Positions 11,801-24,999 are shown, numbered from the stretch's first letter. The stretch is 64,000 nt of DNA from Populus alba (GCF_005239225.2 NC_133293.1:4526001-4590000), one strand, 5' to 3'. Program-made: numbers and translations. The notes: generated by a model from the sequence alone, not told the origin.

Positions 11801-14800
11801 TTTTAAAGTTTTTTTTTTATTTAGAAATTTATTAAAATAATATTTTTTATTTTTTAAAAAATATTTTAATATTAGTATAATAAAATAATATTAAAAAATT
11901 AATAAAAAAATAACATTTAAAAAAAAAACATAATTTTGCACGGAATTTCCATACAAGTCCTGGATCGTTGCCCATTGGAGCTTACCTGCTAAGAAATTTT
12001 GACTCTCTCTCGATCAAGCTTGTCTCGAGTCAAAGAAGAGTGTGATCAGAAATGAATTGGCCGTGTCATCACACCGACCCATGAATTGGCCGTGTCCATC
12101 ACAACCACACTTGATATTTGTAATTTTCGTGTCTGCTTGAATCTGCCCTACTCCTTATAATAAGTTTTTTTTATTATTCTAATCATATTTTTTTAAAATA
12201 ATTAAATTTTTTTTTAGTTTTCAATAAAATATTTTTTATGTTTTTAGATTGATTTTACTTGCTAATATCAAAAATTAATTTAAAAATAAAAAAATTAGTG
12301 CATTTATAAATTAACCAAAAACATTTTAAAAAGTAATTTTTACAACATATTCCTTCCAAAATAAACCAAAATATCATTAATGTTAAAAGTGGTTCGATCA
12401 GAAAATTTTTCTATTTTATTTTTTTGGTGCTTTTATAATGTTGAATTATCTCATTTTATTATGAAAATCATAATTATATAAATACAAATTTTTGTTATTA
12501 CATGTTTCAGAATATTTTTAATTTATAAATATCTGTTTGTTTGTTTATTTTAAAGAACAAGTATTTTTAGTTTATGTCCTTGTCTTGTTTGTTTTTGCTT
12601 TGCAAAAGTATTTATAAAAAATTTTTTTTTTTTAAAATTAATATTTTTTATATTTTTTATTATTTTATGCTGTTGATATTTTTTTAAAAATAAAAAAATT
12701 ATTTTAAAATAAAAATTATTTTAAAAAATAATTACATTTTAAAATAAAAATTGTGAAGGATGCAAGGACAACACACCGAAGAGAACGAAGCGAAAGAAAG
12801 TGGGGTCATCTCCACATTATTTCTCCTCCTTACAAAATAGGAAGCCGCTTCGCTTTATCTCTCGGCACGCATCTTAACAACCACGTCATCAACTAAACAT
12901 ATCCATGTATGATGTATGGACTGACCTTGGCCTTGGGAGAAGAAAGACAAATGCCCTTTGCCTTTTTTTTTTTTCTTTTTTTTTTTTCTAATTTTAATAG
13001 TTTTACTAATAGGTGAGGAAAATATATCAAATTCAAGACTTTTTCTTGTTCATTTTATGTCATAAATATTACTAGCGTAAGATAGGCTAATTCTACTATC
13101 CCCGTAATATCGTTTCTCTTTTAAAGTGTATCTAAAACGAGATGTAAATTATATTTTTAAACATTTTAAATTTTTTAAAAATAATTTTTTTATATATTTT
13201 AAGAAAATTTTGATGGATTAATATCAAAAAAAAAATTTAAATAAAAATATTTTATTTTAATAATATCAAACAGGCCCTTAAAATATTGTTGTAACATCCA
13301 ATTTGTTAAGAACATGTAACTAAATTTCTTCTATATTTGATTAAAGTGTTGATTATATATGAACTGTTGGTTATATATAGATATAGTGAAAATAATTTTT
13401 TTAAGAGATAAGTTTAAGCATAATAAAAAAAAAATGAAAATTGACCGTGTAGAAAAAAAGATTATTTATCAATTTTTTGATTGTTTGTTTTCCACTTGAA
13501 GATGGGAAAAACATTGTCATGGAAATTATTTTATGCAAAACAAAGTGCCTAATAAATAATAAAAGTTAATAAATTCTGTAACAGAACAAGCTTTTTGTTT
13601 CTATCTTTGCTTGATGGTAGGATTTAGGAGACGAGATTGAACAGAAAATAGAAAATGTCTAATTATGCTTACATTGTCGTTTTTTGTGCATATCATGCTT
13701 TCACATGGTTGAAAATGTTTTTTACTTATTTTTTAATAGATATGTTTAATTCACTACAAAACAACTTATTTTTAATTTCAAGTAATTTTTATATTGTATT
13801 TATATCTAAAAGTTGGAACACTAAACAAGATTTTTTTTTTCTAAATAATATTAAAAAGATTATAACATTTTAAAGTTTTTTTTTTAATTCATAGAATGAT
13901 TTTTACACACATAAAGAATATTTTCTTAGAAGAATACATATCATATTTATTGTATTTATAAATTAAAAAAATAAATGTGATGAATTTAAAATTTAAAAGT
14001 ATTTAAAAAAGAAAAAAGAAAATAGGCTTTGTCCAGGCCTTGGTTGAGGCCCAGCCATGAAATAAGACATGGATGTGTAAATCTTTTTCTTCATTGTTGT
14101 TGTCGGATTCTGACTACTTGACCAGTTCTTGGCTAAGTCCGTGGCAGTATAAAAAAATGTTATTTTTTTTTTATTTTTTTCATAAAAAAAGTACTTTTAA
14201 ATTCTTATAACTCTTTTAAACTCAAGTGTAATCTCAAAAAACAATTTAAACAATCAATAAACCTTAAAAATTGATTTGTGATGGGTAAATATTCTCGATT
14301 CAATATTTTTATGCTTTGAAAATGACAAAATCTATAGATAGCATATTAGCCCAATTGAATGTGAATTTAATAAGACATCATACCAAATAATCTCAAGTTT
14401 AGCTATGAATTGGGTTCAAGTTACCGCGTTTCTAACAAGATGTCAAATCTAATCTACTTGGATTCAACCATGAGCTAAACCCCGCGAGTCTAACAAAACA
14501 TCAAATCTATTTCCTTTAAATTTGGTTATATATCATACCCAACTGAACTTAAAGATCCATGTTAGGATCATATGATTCTATATACATGAAATATTCATGT
14601 AGGAGGTCTCTACATCTATAAATATATAAAAGTTTTTTAAAAAGCTTACTGCATTTTTCATCTCATTAATAATATATAAGTGATATTTATCCCTCATTAT
14701 TAATAACGTGTGAATATTTTTTTATTTATTAATAATGTGTTAGAGATATTAATTCATCATTAATGTTATCAAAAGCAAAAGAACTTCTTAATCTTTTCTT

Positions 14801-15450
14801 TTCTTGAAGATGACAAGGTTCAGGGTTATAAAAGCAAAGAAGGTTCACAATTTTTTCTACTCTTAAAGTTTATATATTTCAAAGTATTAATCACATTCAA
14901 GAACAAGAACAAACACTTTTGTTCTTAGAATTTAAAACTTTTTCTTTTATTTATTATATTCTCATTTAAATTTATCGATTTTATTATCGAAGGGTCTTTA
15001 AATCTCATCGATAGGAACTATTTTTACAGATATTAAGACTTCTACTGTTGGCCTTGTATTTCTTGAGCTAAGAAGGAAATTAATAACATGAAAATTTAAT
15101 TAACTATTATCTAAATATCAAATAACCTATTCCTCGAACATACAAAATTTTATAAAATCATCAATTTGAAAGATTTTAGATCTAAAATTTTAAATTCTTA
15201 TAACTTTTAATTTTAAAGATGAAATGATTTAATGTTATCGTCAATATATATTTTAAAAGTGAAATCCATTGTTTGATGATAGGTTTAGTTCAATTGCTTC
15301 CCGAAAAGTTTATCTCTCTTTCTTTTATTATTATTAATTCCTTTTAAATCGGATTTAATTGATAGAGGATTTTTTTTTGAAATAAGCAGGTTATCTTTTT
15401 TATGTAACATTAAATTCAGTTGTTCACACATATTTATATAATTCAATAAT
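11801..15450. other. Intergenic, AT-rich, with degenerate MITE-like copies
   Basis: No gene is seen. Segments near 12150-12380 and 13115-13280 show the arrangement of the small element family at 24789-24999, strongly decayed; the second ends 'caaacaggccc' followed by TTA, like an element end. A less AT-rich block at 12755-12960 has no open frame of note. A short direct duplication of 'atgaattggccgtgtc' occurs at 12050-12100. Confidence 0.45.
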
Positions 15451-15454
15451 GTTT

Positions 15455-15660
15455 TTTTTTAGATTAATATGAGTGTCTGAGCCAACTTATGCATACCTCA
15501 ACTAATTTTTCGGACCCTGAAATTAACAACAATGTAAGTTTCTAGTGGCTTTGAGGTTTACAAGACTCGAACTGGTGACCTTTACTAATAATATTTATTT
15601 TAATCACATGGAAGAATGACTTAATGTTACAATAGTAGGCATCCAAGAGTAAAGTAATTA
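15455..15660 (+). repeat. SINE-like fragment
   Basis: The text 'gagtgtctgagccaactt', followed by 'tgcatacctcaacta' and later 'gactcgaactggtgacc', resembles a family of plant short interspersed elements with the tRNA-like phrase 'ctcgaacc..gtgacc'. There is no poly(A) or clear duplication, so the limits are approximate. Assignment is by memory of the family's look, not by search. Confidence 0.35.
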
Positions 15661-16335
15661 TTTTAGGTTACATTTGTTTTCCATAAATTATTTTATAGGG
15701 AAGGAAATGTTTTTCAGATTTTTATATGTTTGTTTTTGAAAAATATTTTTCAAAAAATATTTTACAAGAAACTGGTTAATAAAAAATATTTTATAGTCAA
15801 CCTTTAAATTTAGTTTATTTATTGAAAAATATTTTTAGCTTCTAAAATTTCGTAAAATATTTTGCAGATAGTAATTTACTTATAATATCATCACTACCAT
15901 CATTATCTTGCCACCATCTTGGCTCCTCCACCACCATAACTAAAAAATATATTACATGTAAAATATTTTATAAATAATAATACACTTATAATATTTTCAA
16001 ATTATCTCTATCATTATCTCCTCTTTCTACATCGCAACCTCCTTCAGTAACAACACTATCACTCCTCGTCTACTATTATTTTTAAATATCTATTATTAAT
16101 GAATCAAATGTTTTTTAAAAAAATTAAGATGATATTTTTTTAAAATATTAAAACAATAATATAATGAATCAATATAGGTTTTGTAATTTAAATCATTAAA
16201 ATTGTGACTCGGGTCATAAACTTAAATGGTATAATAATTTTATTTTAACTTTTTTATTTAATTAGATAATAACAAAAAAAAATTATAGGATAAAAGAAAA
16301 AATAGAATAAATTTTACCAAAATTAAAGAATGAAC

Positions 16336-16418
16336 AAAGGTAGATTCAAACTTGGGCGGCAAACTTCAGAAGTATATTAGCCTTTCCTTCTTAAATCTTA
16401 ACCACTCAGCCAATTACA
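16336..16418 (-). repeat. tRNA-derived sequence (SINE head or tRNA-Ser-type pseudogene)
   Basis: On the minus strand the segment reads 'ggctgagtggttaag' (like the A box and D arm of a class II tRNA) and, 45-50 bases later, 'gtttgaatctacc' (like the B box of the T arm, consensus GGTTCGANTCC). Spacing fits a tRNA-Ser or tRNA-Leu with a long variable arm. The T stem and acceptor stem do not pair well, so it is not a working tRNA gene. Confidence 0.5.
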
Positions 16419-17221
16419 TTCACTTTTTACACACACTTCCATAAGCTCCCTTTTCTTGGAAAAACCAAAAACCCACGTGTTTCACGCTTGTGCTATTCTT
16501 AAATCGTTGATTTAGCAACTATATAGCATTTTTACGTCTAAGTGAGATCCCATAAAATTAAAAATTAAAAAAATTAATTCAGTTTAAATAGATTTTTTTT
16601 TAATAGTCATTATTTTAAAAAAAATTTAGAATTATTTCATGATTCTTGTAAAATTAATTTAAATATGTATAACATAAACTAGTTTGAATATTTATATTAA
16701 TTAAAAAAATATTAAAATATTAAAAATTACAATTCCATATATGACCCCAAAGATTGAGAATAACGTCGTTTACGATTTCCCTGCTCGTCTGTTGTCGTCA
16801 CTTGGAAATTCCTTGGAACTCAACAACCAAAAACTCCTCTCCCTCTCCCATGATTAAAAACATTATGCGCTGTTACTCTCTATGCAAAAACATTATGGTG
16901 CTTTTATTATTTCTTTCCACTATTTTTAAAATTTTGAAAAACATTTTTTAATACCATCCTTTAGTACTTTGTTAAATAAAATAATAATTAAGTTAAAAAA
17001 AAGCTATAGACTATTACTCTCCCTTTGATTGGTGCAATTCCATGAGCTTTTATTTTTATTATTATATAATAAGTAAAATATAATTTTTTTAAAAAATTAT
17101 TAAACTCAATAAAATTTATAATATGGATCGTGATTTTAATAAGTTAAGCTGTAAAAACAGAAAGATTGTAACTGGCCCCTCTACTACATGCACTATAACA
17201 TTTTAGGCGCCGTTTGGTAAC

Positions 17222-17252
17222 GTGGCTGCGGGTGAGGTTCACCCGCAGCCAC
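17222..17252. repeat. Hairpin 1 of the Harbinger-type element
   Basis: Perfect 13-base arms (17222-17234 and 17240-17252, GTGGCTGCGGGTG) enclose the 5-base loop AGGTT. Confidence 0.9.
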
Positions 17253-17334
17253 ACATAAATTTGTTTGGTAACGCTCCGTATTCTGCTTTTCATTGGTAGG
17301 GCCCACGAAAAGTTGAATTAAAATCGAGGTTCAA

Positions 17335-17359
17335 GAGAAGCAGCATTTTGCTGCTTCTC
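17335..17359. repeat. Hairpin 2 of the Harbinger-type element
   Basis: Perfect 11-base arms (17335-17345 and 17349-17359, GAGAAGCAGCA) enclose a TTT loop. Confidence 0.9.
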
Positions 17360-17378
17360 CTGATGGAAGAAAGCTGGA

Positions 17379-17431
17379 ACAGTGGAGCATGGCTCCACTG
17401 TTCAATGAACAGTGGAGCCATGCTCCACTGT
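17379..17431. repeat. Hairpin 3: 26-base perfect palindrome
   Basis: Arms 17379-17404 and 17406-17431 are perfect reverse complements around a single A at 17405. Each arm is itself nearly self-complementary: GTGGAGC-ATG-GCTCCAC folds as a 7-base stem with a 3-base loop. It could therefore form either one long hairpin or a cruciform with two small ones. Confidence 0.95.
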
Positions 17432-18279
17432 ACAGTGCGAGTGCATCAGTTTCGTTTTTTTTTTTTTTTTTTTTTTTTAATTTCAAAAAACCAGAAAAAG
17501 TTGAGTTTATTTTTTTTTTTCTGAAAAATCAGAAAAAATTACATGGTTTGACTCGCATTATTCATGTGAACGTGAACAATATTTTTTTTTGTTTTTTTAA
17601 ATCATAAAAACTGTAGTTTTTGTCGAATGAATTTTGTACGTAATGAAATTGTAATTTTTTTTTTTAAAAAAAATGAGTTTTAGTTGAAAAAATAGTATTT
17701 AATATTATTTAATAACACTACATAAATTAGAAGGATATAGCATGATGACGTAGCATTTGTGAAATTTCATCACAATTCCAATTATGTTCTTGCCGTGTTC
17801 GACCCAATTAAAAAAATTCAATTTTTATTTGTATTTTAATTGTGTTTTATTCAAAAAAATTAGAAGGAGATCACTTGATGACGTAACAAAAAATTTAGGT
17901 TTTGTTGTTGCGTGTTTAAGAAACCATGAAAAATATAGTTATTGTTGGATAGATTTCGTATGTGATGACATTGCATATAGTTTAATAGAATAATAAAAAA
18001 TATTTGATATCAATATTATTTATTTCATGATGTAATAATAATAGTTAAATCTACAATATTTAAATTAAAAGTATTTTTTTAATTATTTTATAACCTCAAT
18101 TTGAAAAGCATTTTTTTAACCAAACACATTAAACTACTTTTTGTTCAACCTCAATTTCAACCACAGTTTTAACCAAACATATATTTTTTCAAACCAACCT
18201 CAATTAAAAATACTTTTTATAAAACAACTTTTTTAAAACCACAACCACAACAGCAACCGCAATACCAAACACACCCTTA

Positions 18280-19328
18280 GACCCTCGATTCTACGTTTGG
18301 CAGTAAAACCTATTAATTTAACTAAACGATATCGGTTTATATTTCGCAAGAAATAAAGATTTTCAATGATTTTGATATCTTATCAAAACTATTAAAAAAT
18401 CTAATGTTTTTGTGTTTTAAAATTATACACTGGGAAAAGGGCAAGGCGGACGTGGGTCCCTGACAGGAGGAGGTAAAAAATGATATTTATCAGAGAATAG
18501 AGATTTCTTCAGGTCAGAACAAATGAATGGTCAGCAGACTCTACATCCACTGGATGAGTGAATACAAGAAGAATCACAGGCAGGACAGGAGGCCTTTTCT
18601 CACAAAATGGATATTCAAATAGGTCGAGCCACTTGGCTCGGTCTTGGACCACACAGGAAATGCGATCATGCCCTCTCTCAACTCATCTTATCTCTATCTC
18701 GTTGCTGTCAGCTCAGTCCACTTCTTAATCAATGAGTCCCATTTCTACGGAAAGGATTCTGGAGCTCAAAAACTCAATTCCCATTTCTCAAGCTGAAATA
18801 GCAACTCTACTCCTCATCCAAGTTGAGCATTTCATCAATGGCAAATGGACAGTTCCTTCCTTCCCATATTTGCAATTGCCAACTGACAGAAAAGCAGACA
18901 AGAACACTTGATGTTGAATGGCAAATGGACAGTTCCTTCCTTCCTTCCCAGTTTTTGCCCTTTACGAGGAGAGATGAGAGTTTATTATAACCATCAACTT
19001 ACTTCTCTTGTTTCAACTTAAAACATCCCTTGGAAGCTGAAAACATTTCACCTACAACATTTTTCACAACTGTTGCAGGGCATCTATCCACAGAGATGAC
19101 CAAGCAATTTAGTCTAGAATTTCATTTCAAGCTTTGATTTTATGCTCTATGAAATTTAAGGGAAAGAAGACACAAAATATGGGGAAAGCACTTTGTGAAG
19201 CATAAACATTGCAACTGTAAGCCAATTTGATTGTCTTTACAACTCTTTCCAAAGGTTTAACTCTGAAGCATTATTCAACTCCAATGAGTCCCGGATTTGT
19301 TACTCAAAACACTCACCTCCATAACACA
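18280..19328. other. Intergenic, including probable 3' UTR of the RING ligase
   Basis: From about 18430 the sequence is less AT-rich. A 28-base phrase, 'aatggcaaatggacagttcc' followed by 'ttccttcc', occurs twice (18837 and 18917 onward), a short direct duplication 80 bases apart. The part next to 19329 is probably the 3' UTR of the minus-strand gene. No gene frame is visible. Confidence 0.45.
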
Positions 19329-20288
19329 TTAGGATCGAGCATAGCGTACAGGAATGCGCAGCTGGATGGGACCCCTACATGAAGGGCAGTCCTTCATCCC
19401 TTGTTTCTCATGGAGCTCATTGCATGTTGTGCAAACCACCTGATGAGCACATGGTAGAAAAACTACGGACATCTCTTCAGAGAGGCACATCACACATTCC
19501 CTTTCTCGTTTCACACCTCCCATCTCAAAGTATTCATGGAAATCTGTGGCCACTTCTGAGATACAAGGGGTCCTTGACTCCTTCTGAGCAGGGCTACTTT
19601 TTATATCCGCAAGTCTGCTAGCATAGCTTCCATCAATTCCCCTTCGAAGTGCTGCAATTTTTGAAGAGTCAGTCTTCAGTCTCAATTGCGAGATCTCCTT
19701 TTCAAGTTTCTGAATATCATCCTTGTATTTCTGCAGATTGGTTTCCGCTTTCAATTTGATCATGTCCTCCTTGGATTTAGCTGAAGCCTCGATGTTTTCT
19801 CTTTCTTTTCTTGTCGCACTGGCCTGCATGAGTACTTCTTCCTTTTCCTTCTCTTCCTGTCGCCATCTAGCCTGAGATATTTTTCATTTTCAATGAGAAA
19901 TGGCTAAAGTGTCATTACTGGAAGCATCTATCACGAATAGAAGGGATCTGTGAAAACCAAATGGCAATGCACACTAGAGGATTTTTTTTTTTTAAAAAAA
20001 AGAACAATCGAATGCAGATGTTTAATAGGACATGGATAAAAATTTTTGTTTCAAGGGTGAGGTGGTCAGGCAAAGACAAACAAAAATGCTCCTTGGAACA
20101 CAGACAAGAGAAGGATAATGAAATGACAAAATAAGAACTCAGTTTTGTGAACCAATTTGAAGTAAGAACATCTAGAGGACAATCCAACCAGACATTTTGT
20201 TGTTCAGTTTTTAAGCAGCCAACAGTGCAAGACAAGGAAATACAGTTGAAAAAAATCTGTTGACAAAATCTTGATCACCATAACCCAA

Positions 20289-20339
<51 letters not shown>

Positions 20340-23000
20340 AATGTATATTTGCAACGCTTCAATGCCAATGCATGCAAATGCCAGCAGAGAAGTGTTGTTT
20401 ATTCTTCTGCATATATTCTATGTCCAATGCATAAATCATTACCACTACATCGCTTACCACATGAACTTGCCTTCTAATAGAAGTAGCCCAATGGTGTATG
20501 TCGTGTGCATCTGTCAATGAACACAATTGCATGCAACACATCACACGTGGAAATGTAGTAAAGAGTCTCAGATCAGGTATCAACCTGATTGAGCATTATT
20601 CACGATTCCATCCATAATTCTTTTTCAGAGCAGTGTCACAACCTATATCAACCATCTAAACTATGCACCACATGGTAAGTTACAATGTTTCGAAATGGTC
20701 AACAGATTGGGAATGAGAAACCTGTCACTGGCTGCACCACTCAATGATTGACCTAACGCACCTGTGCTACATTAAAAATCAAATGACTGGCAGACCATTG
20801 TTACAACATATCCAGTGTGTAACCTCTGAAAAAGATGGAGAAGGAAATTAGTGCCACATTCTCGGAAGCATACCTCATGCTGTTCCTGTATTTGTTTGGC
20901 CCGCTCAAGATCCTGTAGTAGCTCTAAAAACTTGCGTCTTTCAGTCGCAAACTCTTCCTGAAGCAGAGTTTTTTGCTTCTCCCATGACTGAAACTTCATT
21001 AGTGTTATCTTCTCCCTCTTTGATACTTCCTGACAGCTTGCAGCAGACTCAGCTGCACGTAACCTGGCAGTCCCCATTTCTTGTCTCAACACAGCATTCT
21101 CCACCTCAAGCCTCCGGACAGCAGAATTAGCTCTCTCCACCTTCCCGCTGGCCTTGCACAAAGCATTTTCCATCTCAGTAAGTTTCTTCATGGTGCTTTC
21201 CTCCAGAACTTGCTTCTCTTTCTTGAGCCTTTCAACCTCTTCCTTCTCATGCCTTAGTGACTTAAGTTCAGCCTTGTCCTTACCGAGCCTTCGAGCAGCC
21301 TGCATAACCTTTTGATTTGCCCATTCTGTCCATTCTTGGAGCTGATTTTGTAGTTCCTGTGCCCTGGGAATAAGCTTTATAATCATCTCATCCTTCTTGT
21401 CATGGGGGACCCACTGCATCAGAGACTTGTCATATGATATCCCAGCATAACTAGATTTAGGTGCCTCAGCACTACAACTAGCAGGAAATGAAGTTGAGTT
21501 GCTTTTTGCAGGCAGTGAAAGAGAAAGCTCAGTATCAGCAGCGGATGATGCAGGCGGGGTATTGACTGCAGGTAGAGCTGGCAGGGCACTTACCGGGGCT
21601 AATGTGGATGAGATATCAGTCTTAGGGATAGAAGAGCCTGTACTAAAAGATTCTGAATTAAATGCTGCTTGGGAAGGGGGGCTGCTAGGAAGATTCAGGT
21701 TCCTGTTATCTTGAGGCACATCAACTCCCATTGCCTTGCTTAATCTTAATGAAGCATTCTTTATGTTAACAGAAGTAGATTCTGCAACAGATTTTAATTT
21801 CTTGTCCAAAATTAAACCACCCAAACCACTTTGTTTCCCTGCTCTTGAAGCTTTAGACCCATATGTCCGATAACTCTTCTCCTGATGGAGTGACTTCTGT
21901 CGAACTATGTAATCTCTCTTATTACCACCAGAATGGACCTTCTTAGTAATGATAAACTTTTCTTCCAATATAGTAGATTGAGAAGATCCCGCAATGTCGA
22001 AGGATTTATTGATAGGATCAACTGTACAATCTGATCCCTCTTTATCTGAGACTGGTCCATTGAGAACAGCAGAGTTCTTAGGTTTTATAATTTTGGGAAC
22101 TGCTGTCTCGTTAGTGCTTGCCTTGGATTCAGAACAAGGATTTGGAAAATTTAGCTCAGAACATTTGGGTTCTGGTTTTGATTGAGGTTGGGTGGAAACA
22201 GATGAGGCCCCATTTGAAGCACCATCAGCAGCAAAGCTGCTCGAGGGATCACCATCCATTGCACAAGCATGGGAAACATTCATGTCACAAATCAACAAGC
22301 ACCACATTGCATCTCCAGTGCTGAAGAAAGGCCGGACTTCCCGAAGCACACAAACCAATTCTGCCAATACATACTTTCCCAGCTGTTGGAAATCCTCAAA
22401 ACAGTGCTCTCTTGAAAGTTCAATATCTTGACCGTTCCTAAGAAATGCTAAGGTATTATCCACTATATTTGAGACAGTATCTTTACACCCATAACAACGA
22501 CCCGACCTCAAAATGGCTTTCCTAGCCTCTTCTTCAGTATAACCACAAGCAACAATTTTCTTAATTGCACTCTTGAAGATTGCATCCAAATTGCTCAAAA
22601 CAAGTTCTTCTAGCTGAGATTCTGTAAGATCACTCCAATCAGCATCATGGGATTCCTCTGACTCTACTCCCCCTCTAGGCTGGCTTGGCCCAACCTCAGA
22701 TGAACCTAAGGCACTAGACAATCCAAGGTCAAGTTTCAACCCATCAGAATGGTCTTGGTTTGCACCACACATGTCACAGGCACTGGACATCCCATGACCC
22801 AGGGTGGCTTCGAATTTCTCAGCAGAGAATTCGTAACCCTGACACTCATTCTGAGCTGAGGACATAATCTTACTCAAGTCACCCAAAGGTGGATCACCAT
22901 GGAACTTCCTCTTATTCCTGGTTCCCTTTTCTTGGATTGACGCCAATGGCGATACTTGACTGGAACAACTACTATTGGCTTTAGCAACCATTGATGCCAT
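19329..23000 (-). CDS. RING-type E3 ubiquitin ligase, RF298/RF4-like
   Basis: Exons are 23000-20874 and 19871-19329, joined across a 1002-base intron (donor GTATGC, acceptor CTCAG), giving 889 aa. The start at 23000 (MASMVAKANSSCSSQ) is six bases after an acceptor that closes a 5' UTR intron, so upstream in-frame codons are not used. The N-terminal third has a conserved alpha-helical segment, LDAIFKSAIKKIVACGYTEE. The middle is low-complexity and rich in S and P. A long coiled coil runs from about 537 to 795. The C-terminus is a C3HC4 RING at about 835-874 (CVMC...CAHQVVC...CPSC). This order matches Arabidopsis RF298 (At4g03000) and RF4 (At1g03365), putative ubiquitin ligases. Substrates are unknown. 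Length is slightly above those proteins. Confidence 0.9.
20291..20336. repeat. (AT)n microsatellite in the RING ligase intron
   Basis: An uninterrupted AT dinucleotide run of about 46 bases lies within the single coding-region intron of the RF298-like gene. Confidence 0.95.
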
Positions 23001-23005
23001 TTTAA

Positions 23006-23600
23006 TCTGCAAGCAAACAAAACCAATATTTCTATCACTCAAAATTTATCAATCAACTATTCGTCAACCCTGAATGAAAACTAATCAAAATACATCAAGA
23101 TGACAGAATGAACATTGAATCTCAAATTCAATATATATATATAAAAAAAACAGCTAAATAAGCCAACAACTGCAAATCAATACAAATCAAACAATAAAAA
23201 AATAAATCATTTCTTTACGTATAAACTCTTTTATCTCACTATCAAGGAATAACCCACATCAGGATTCGCAAAATCAATCAAGAACAAAGAATTCCAGATA
23301 CAAAAAATCTAAGAACCAATGAATTAATAACAAACCCAGTTGAGAATATCGTAACACCAACCATATTAATCTGAACAGCAATCAATGAATGGATCAAAAC
23401 ACCTTCAAAAAAAGAAAATTTACCAATTGAGGCAAACACTAAATGATATAAATTAAAAAAAAAATCCAACAAAAAAAAAAGATTTAAGAATGATCGAGAC
23501 GTACCAGAACTGTGAGCTAACAAAAAATAATCAAAAGGGTATATTATTATTTGGGAACAATCTCAAAACATCACAGACAGGGCAGAAATATATGTTGTTA
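23006..23600 (-). promoter_or_regulatory. 5' UTR intron and leader of the RING ligase
   Basis: On the minus strand a donor (CTG|GTACGT, intron starting at 23504) and an acceptor (TTGCAG, intron ending at 23007) define a 498-base intron just upstream of the start codon. The leader exon lies above 23505. The intron contains no in-frame start that would extend the protein. The transcription start is not fixed by the sequence. Confidence 0.5.
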
Positions 23601-24785
23601 TTTTTATTTTTTTATAATTATAGTTTTTGCTAGAACGATGAACGTCACTCACTGTCTGTATAAATAAATAAATATATGGGCTTGGAGGGATTCTCATGCC
23701 ATGTAGTAATGTTTTTCCCTTTTCTTTTCTTTTCTTTTTTCTTTTTTTTTTTTTTTTAAAAAAAGAGATTTAACATAATTTTAACTTTTAACCAAACCAA
23801 CTAACCAACCATGGTTAGTTAAAACTTAAAACTAGCCCGTATGCACTGTGGGTCAAGTAAAAAATTTTAAATATAAAAAAAATATTTAAAAATTACTAAT
23901 ATTTCTTATAAAAACAATAGATTTTAACCATTAATTAAAAATCAATTGCATATTAAATGATATTTTTACTAATATTTAAGATGAAAACACATTGAGTCTA
24001 CAGAGCCAATCCAAGTTGACGTACGAAACATGTATAGATAATATTAAAAAAGCAAATTAAAAAATTCATTTCTTAATTAATTCATTATTAAAAAACAAAA
24101 ATAATAAAAAAATAAAATTTAATAAACAAAACTTAAATAAATTTAAGTCAATCAATCAAACTCATGATATAAATCATGCATGTCATTAGATTTAATAATT
24201 TGTTATTAAAATATTATTTTTTATTTAATTATTTAATTATATGATAATAAAATAAAAAAATAATTTTTAAAAAGAAAAAAACCATGACAGCAACATTGAA
24301 CGAAAATAACAAAATAGATGATGGACAACGTTAGATAAAATTGTTTTTTAAAAAAAAAAAATTAAGAGACAACAAATATAGTAAGCAACATATTATATAT
24401 TACAACTCAACTATTCCACTATAGTTAATTTTAATATAATGCTGTGAGAAAACACCATTTAATGAATGCTTGAAATGTTGAAGTAAATAGTACTTTAGCC
24501 ATTGGGTATTCAAAAAATAAAATAAAAAGGTATATGAATTGCTATAAATTTTTATATATATACAAGTATTTTTAAGTTATTTTTAATTGGTTTGTTTAAA
24601 AAATTTGTTGTGATTATTTTTTAAATATTTTTTTATGTTAAAATACATTAAAATATTTTTTTTTATTTTTTAAAAAATATTTTTGAAATCAACACATTAA
24701 AAAAAATATATATATAATTTAATTTTTAATAAAATATAAATTAATCCGTGTTTTCAAATGCTCTCGTTATCTCACCATCACACTT
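23601..24785. other. Intergenic DNA between two divergent genes
   Basis: This is AT-rich DNA with a pyrimidine tract at 23717-23758 and no gene. A segment near 24560-24770 looks like a decayed copy of the small element that follows. Promoter elements of the RF298-like gene should lie at the low-coordinate side, but none is claimed. Confidence 0.4.
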
Positions 24786-24788
24786 TTA

Positions 24789-24999
24789 GAGGGTGTTTGG
24801 GAGTGTAGTAGCGGTTGTTTTTTAAATAGTTTTTCGTGCCGAAAAAGCATGCCAATAATATTTTTTTATTTTTTAAAAATTATTTTTTGATATTAACACA
24901 TCAAAACGATCCAAAAAGTATAAATCGCACTCAATTTTAGTTAAAAAAAAAATTAAATTTTTTTAAAAAATAGGTTAAATCTCAGTCCCAAACAGGCAC
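24789..24999. mobile_element. Tourist-like MITE (211 bp)
   Basis: The left end GAGGGTGTTTGGGAGTG and the right end read inward, GTGCCTGTTTGGGACTG, form imperfect terminal inverted repeats. TTA flanks both sides (24786-24788 and 25000-25002), the target duplication of PIF/Harbinger elements. The element has no coding capacity. It inserted about 120 bases upstream of the start codon of the CX9C gene. Related copies are at 30447-30630, 37680-37895 and, more decayed, at 46630-47010. Confidence 0.75.

Larger units (their letters stand above)
17206..18276. mobile_element. Non-autonomous PIF/Harbinger (Tourist-like) element with hairpin-rich left end
   Basis: The left end (17206) reads GGCGCCGTTTGGTAACG. 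The right end, read inward on the other strand from 18276, is GGGTGTGTTTGGTATTG. GTTTGGTA is shared exactly and the similarity continues imperfectly. Both ends are flanked by TTA (17203-17205 and 18277-18279). A 3-base TTA target duplication with GG..GTTTGGTA termini is characteristic of PIF/Harbinger Tourist-like elements. The element has no transposase frame. Its left 230 bases hold three strong hairpins, listed separately. Confidence 0.7.

Noticed and set aside
20772..23042. Single 756-codon frame taken as a whole gene
   Set aside because: Its ends read through a 3' donor and a 5' UTR acceptor. The spliced model adds the RING domain and starts at 23000.
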